NCBI GenBank assembly: GCA_903832395.1
Contig: CAILBF010000205.1
Coordinates: forward strand, 1-13,730
From: an uncultured Actinomycetes bacterium
GTDB lineage: Bacteria > Actinomycetota > Actinomycetes > Nanopelagicales > Nanopelagicaceae
Length of the DNA: 13,730 nt
Reading direction: 5' to 3'
Numbering within the stretch: the stretch's first letter is position 1; every line of letters begins with the position of its first letter. A model generated the notes under the pieces. That model saw nothing but the letters and a program-made list of their open reading frames with translations, did not search any database and had not been told where the DNA came from. The position numbers and the translations under genes are program-made. This document shows positions 11,627 through 13,730 of the stretch, one piece after another.

Positions 11627-12643
11627 ATGACCGAGCTATCGAAATACACCAGCCTGCGTGTGGGTGGCCCGGCGCGCAAAATTGTTCAAGTCTCTACCGA
11701 AGCCGAAATCATTGCAGCGATTGAAGCTGCAGGAGATTCGCCAATTTTCATTATGGGTGGCGGAACAAATGTTTTAATTGCCGATAGTGGTTTTGAAGGC
11801 ACCGTCATTCGAATTTCAAATAATTCAGTGGAGTCCGAAGTTGATGCATGTAGTGGAGCAACACTTACTATCGGCGCCGGGGAAAACTGGGATTCTTTTG
11901 TTTTAACTTCGATTTCCCACGGCTTTGCGGGCCTTGAAACCCTCAGCGGAATTCCTGGCACGGTAGGTGCTGCGCCGATTCAAAATATCGGTGCGTATGG
12001 CCACGAAGTAAGTGAGTTCATTACCCGAGTGCGCACTTATGATCGCCACAGCAAAGCGATCAAAACCTTTACAAATGCCGAGTGTGAGTTTTCTTATCGT
12101 AACTCTTATTTCAAAGCCCACCCAGGTCGCTACGTTGTATTAGACGTGGCCTTTCAACTGCGCATAGGCGAAATGACTACGCCGATTACTTATATCGAAC
12201 TGTCGAAAAAATTAGAGATTGAAATCGGCGATAAAGCCTCAATTCTCGATTGCCGAAATGCAGTGCTTGAGCTTCGTGCAAACAAGGGGATGCTTCTATC
12301 TAAAGAAGATCACGACTCTTGGTCTGCTGGTTCATTTTTTACTAATCCAATTATTACCCAGCAGGCTGCTGATTCCTTGCCTAATGCTGCACCAAAGTGG
12401 CCGCTCGAGGATGGCCGCGTCAAGGTTTCGGCCGCTTGGCTTATTGAGAACTCCGGAATACATAAAGGCGATGAAATTGGTGGAGCTCGTATTTCAACGA
12501 AGCACGTATTAGCGCTTACAAATTCGGGTAATGCAACAGCCTCAGACATTGCAGCGTTAGCAAAGCGCGCCCGTGATCACGTGCAGTCAGCTTTTGGAAT
12601 TACTTTAGTTGCCGAAGTAAATCTTGTGGGTATAGAGATTTAG
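11627..12643 (+). CDS. murB: UDP-N-acetylmuramate dehydrogenase (type I MurB)
   Basis: MurB is the cytosolic FAD enzyme that uses NADPH to reduce UDP-GlcNAc-enolpyruvate to UDP-MurNAc in peptidoglycan precursor synthesis. At 338 aa it fits type I. The FAD-binding part shows TSLRVGGPARKIVQV and IFIMGGGTNVLIADSGF, then LSGIPGTVGAAPIQNIGAYG. The catalytic set is visible: R158 in SYRNSYFK, the proton-donor S236 in SAGSFFTNP, and E330 in LVAEVNLVG. WLIENSGIHKGDEIGGARIS is also diagnostic. The ATG at 11627 follows a -10 box by 6 nt. The start is lean, with TSLRVGG at residue 8, shorter than in many homologues. In other Actinobacteria murB also follows the hadAB genes. The stop overlaps the aspC stop by 4 bp. 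Secure. Confidence 0.97.
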   Translation: MTELSKYTSLRVGGPARKIVQVSTEAEIIAAIEAAGDSPIFIMGGGTNVLIADSGFEGTVIRISNNSVESEVDACSGATLTIGAGENWDSFVLTSISHGFAGLETLSGIPGTVGAAPIQNIGAYGHEVSEFITRVRTYDRHSKAIKTFTNAECEFSYRNSYFKAHPGRYVVLDVAFQLRIGEMTTPITYIELSKKLEIEIGDKASILDCRNAVLELRANKGMLLSKEDHDSWSAGSFFTNPIITQQAADSLPNAAPKWPLEDGRVKVSAAWLIENSGIHKGDEIGGARISTKHVLALTNSGNATASDIAALAKRARDHVQSAFGITLVAEVNLVGIEI

Positions 12644-13730
12644 CCTTCGGTAATAAGTTTTTTAATTCGTCCGATTCCCTCAACTATGTCAGCATCACTT
12701 GTGGCATAGGAAAAACGTAAGTAACCAGAGGGGCCAAAGGCCTCACCAGGCACTGCCGCAACTTCAACTTCTTCTAGCAACAACGTTGCAAGTTCAGCCG
12801 ACGTTGTAGGAGTTTTACCTCGAATAGTTTTACCAAGTACGCCTTTAACTGATGGATATACATAGAAGGCACCAGTTGGGGTCGGACAAACGAAACCTGG
12901 AATCTCATTGAGCAGACCGACGATTAGTGCACGGCGTCGGTTAAATGCCTCACCCATTGCATGAACTGCCTTTAGGTCACCAGTAAGTGCGGCGATTGCT
13001 GCGCGCTGTGAAACATTGGAAACATTTGATGTTAAGTGCGACTGTAGATTTGTCGCCGCTTTGATGACATCTTTTGGCCCGATCATCCAGCCAACTCGCC
13101 AACCCGTCATCGCATAGGTTTTTGCGACCCCATTCAAAATAATGCATGTGTCGGCAAGACCCGGAACCATAACGGGCATGCTTGGTGCGCTTGCACCGTC
13201 ATATAACAAGTGCTCATAAATTTCATCAGAGATTACCCAGATATTATTTTTAAGTGCCCACTCACCGATTTCCTTTACTTGTGCTGGAGAGTAGACAGAG
13301 CCAGTTGGGTTAGAAGGTGAACAAAACAAAATTGCTTTTGTTTTCGGCGTACGAGCAGCTTCTAACTGTTCAACACTTACTAAATAGTTTTGTGTCTCAT
13401 CGGCGAACACTTCTACTGAAACGCCACCAGCTAACTTGATACATTCTGGGTACGTAGTCCAATAAGGCGCAGGCAATAAAACTTCATCGCCTTCATTAAT
13501 TATTGTTGCAAATGCTTGATAAACAGCCTGCTTGCCACCGTTAGTTACTAATACTTGGTCGGCAGTAATTTCATAATTGGAGTCGCGCTTAGTTTTAGCA
13601 ACGATTGCATCGCGAAGATCCGGCAATCCCGGAGTTGGCGTATAGCGGTGATTAGCAACAACACGTGTTGCTGCAGCTGCAGCTTCAACAATGTAGTCAG
13701 GAGTTGGAAAATCAGGCTCACCTGCACCGA
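12640..13730 (-). CDS. aspC: Class I/II PLP aminotransferase, aspartate aminotransferase type (5' end missing)
   Basis: The last 362 residues of a fold-type I aminotransferase of the prokaryotic aspartate (subgroup Ib) kind, which swaps the amino group between aspartate and 2-oxoglutarate. The reading frame stays open to the right edge, so only the N-terminal part is missing. Visible motifs: GAGEPDFPTPDY close to the edge, HRYTPTPGLPDLR, TNGGKQAVYQAF for cofactor phosphate, FCSPSNPTGSVYS, VISDEIYEHLLYDG, and the Schiff-base lysine in ILNGVAKTYAMTGWRVGWM. Near the C-terminus YLRFSYATSD holds the carboxylate-binding arginine. An internal TTG at 13626 is a leucine in GLPDLR, not the start. In Actinobacteria this gene often sits between murB and secE-nusG. 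Substrate precision is moderate; prephenate or other aminotransferase activity is possible. Confidence 0.92.
   Translation of the reverse strand, partial: GAGEPDFPTPDYIVEAAAAATRVVANHRYTPTPGLPDLRDAIVAKTKRDSNYEITADQVLVTNGGKQAVYQAFATIINEGDEVLLPAPYWTTYPECIKLAGGVSVEVFADETQNYLVSVEQLEAARTPKTKAILFCSPSNPTGSVYSPAQVKEIGEWALKNNIWVISDEIYEHLLYDGASAPSMPVMVPGLADTCIILNGVAKTYAMTGWRVGWMIGPKDVIKAATNLQSHLTSNVSNVSQRAAIAALTGDLKAVHAMGEAFNRRRALIVGLLNEIPGFVCPTPTGAFYVYPSVKGVLGKTIRGKTPTTSAELATLLLEEVEVAAVPGEAFGPSGYLRFSYATSDADIVEGIGRIKKLITEG

Noticed and set aside
12641..12664. T-run with a CCTTCGG turn after murB as an intrinsic terminator
   Set aside because: Only about three base pairs could form and the T-run is separated from them; the Ts encode lysines at the aspC C-terminus.
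1..13730. Mobile element, phage, CRISPR array, toxin-antitoxin or defence island
   Set aside because: No transposase, integrase, spaced direct repeats or defence-type domains are seen; composition and codon use look uniform and the gene order is core-genome, so the tRNA genes do not appear to be an occupied integration site.

Overview
The window reads as a chromosomal core segment from a streamlined, moderate-GC actinobacterium, most likely a freshwater acI-type (Nanopelagicales) lineage. Two points support this. Gene order matches blocks known from Actinobacteria: xseA / ispH / DUF6542-type membrane protein / ychF on one side, and tRNA-Thr - tRNA-Met - rpmG - hadA - hadB - murB - aspC on the other (the thrT-metT-rpmG2-hadAB region of Mycobacterium; secE-nusG would be expected beyond the right edge). 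The base composition is also much lower in GC than typical soil Actinobacteria, and spacers are extremely short. The lineage name is inference from gene order and composition, not from a search.

Layout. 1-591 (-): 5' part of xseA, cut by the left edge. 618-1571 (+): ispH, divergent from xseA across a 26-bp spacer. 1551-3116 (-): rmuC followed by a four-helix DUF6542-like membrane protein, abutting each other. 3168-4241 (+): ychF. 4243-5595 (-): class III omega-aminotransferase, divergent from 5672-7156 (+): mmsA-type semialdehyde dehydrogenase. 7153-8359 (-): tandem-CBS protein then MOSC protein, one operon. 8487-9437 (+): zinc-free quinone oxidoreductase of the MDR superfamily. 9504-9699: tRNA-Thr(GGT) and tRNA-Met(CAT). 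9782-11617 (+): rpmG, hadA, hadB and a glycosyltransferase-like gene, each overlapping the next. 11627-12643 (+): murB. 12640-13730 (-): aspC-type aminotransferase, 5' end beyond the right edge. No stretch longer than about 130 bp lacks a gene or tRNA.

How the genes fit together. Most are housekeeping: DNA repair and recombination (xseA, rmuC), isoprenoid precursors (ispH), ribosome-associated ATPase (ychF), translation (tRNAs, rpmG), fatty-acid dehydration (hadAB), peptidoglycan precursor synthesis (murB) and amino-acid transamination (aspC). The divergent aminotransferase/mmsA pair looks like a catabolic module turning an omega-amino acid such as beta-alanine into acetyl-CoA through malonate semialdehyde.

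The more unusual signals are: (i) a repeated arrangement of a TANNNT -10 box ending 6-9 nt before the ATG, implying widespread leaderless transcription; (ii) a back-to-back pair of such boxes in a 15-bp inverted repeat between xseA and ispH; (iii) a gene fusing a cysteinyl-tRNA-synthetase C-terminal-like segment to a GT2-like domain with an altered DXD motif, inserted between hadB and murB; (iv) a cluster of GGWAATTCC-type sites before the quinone oxidoreductase gene; (v) tail-to-tail gene overlaps at nearly every convergent junction. I see no mobile element, CRISPR array, phage gene or defence system.
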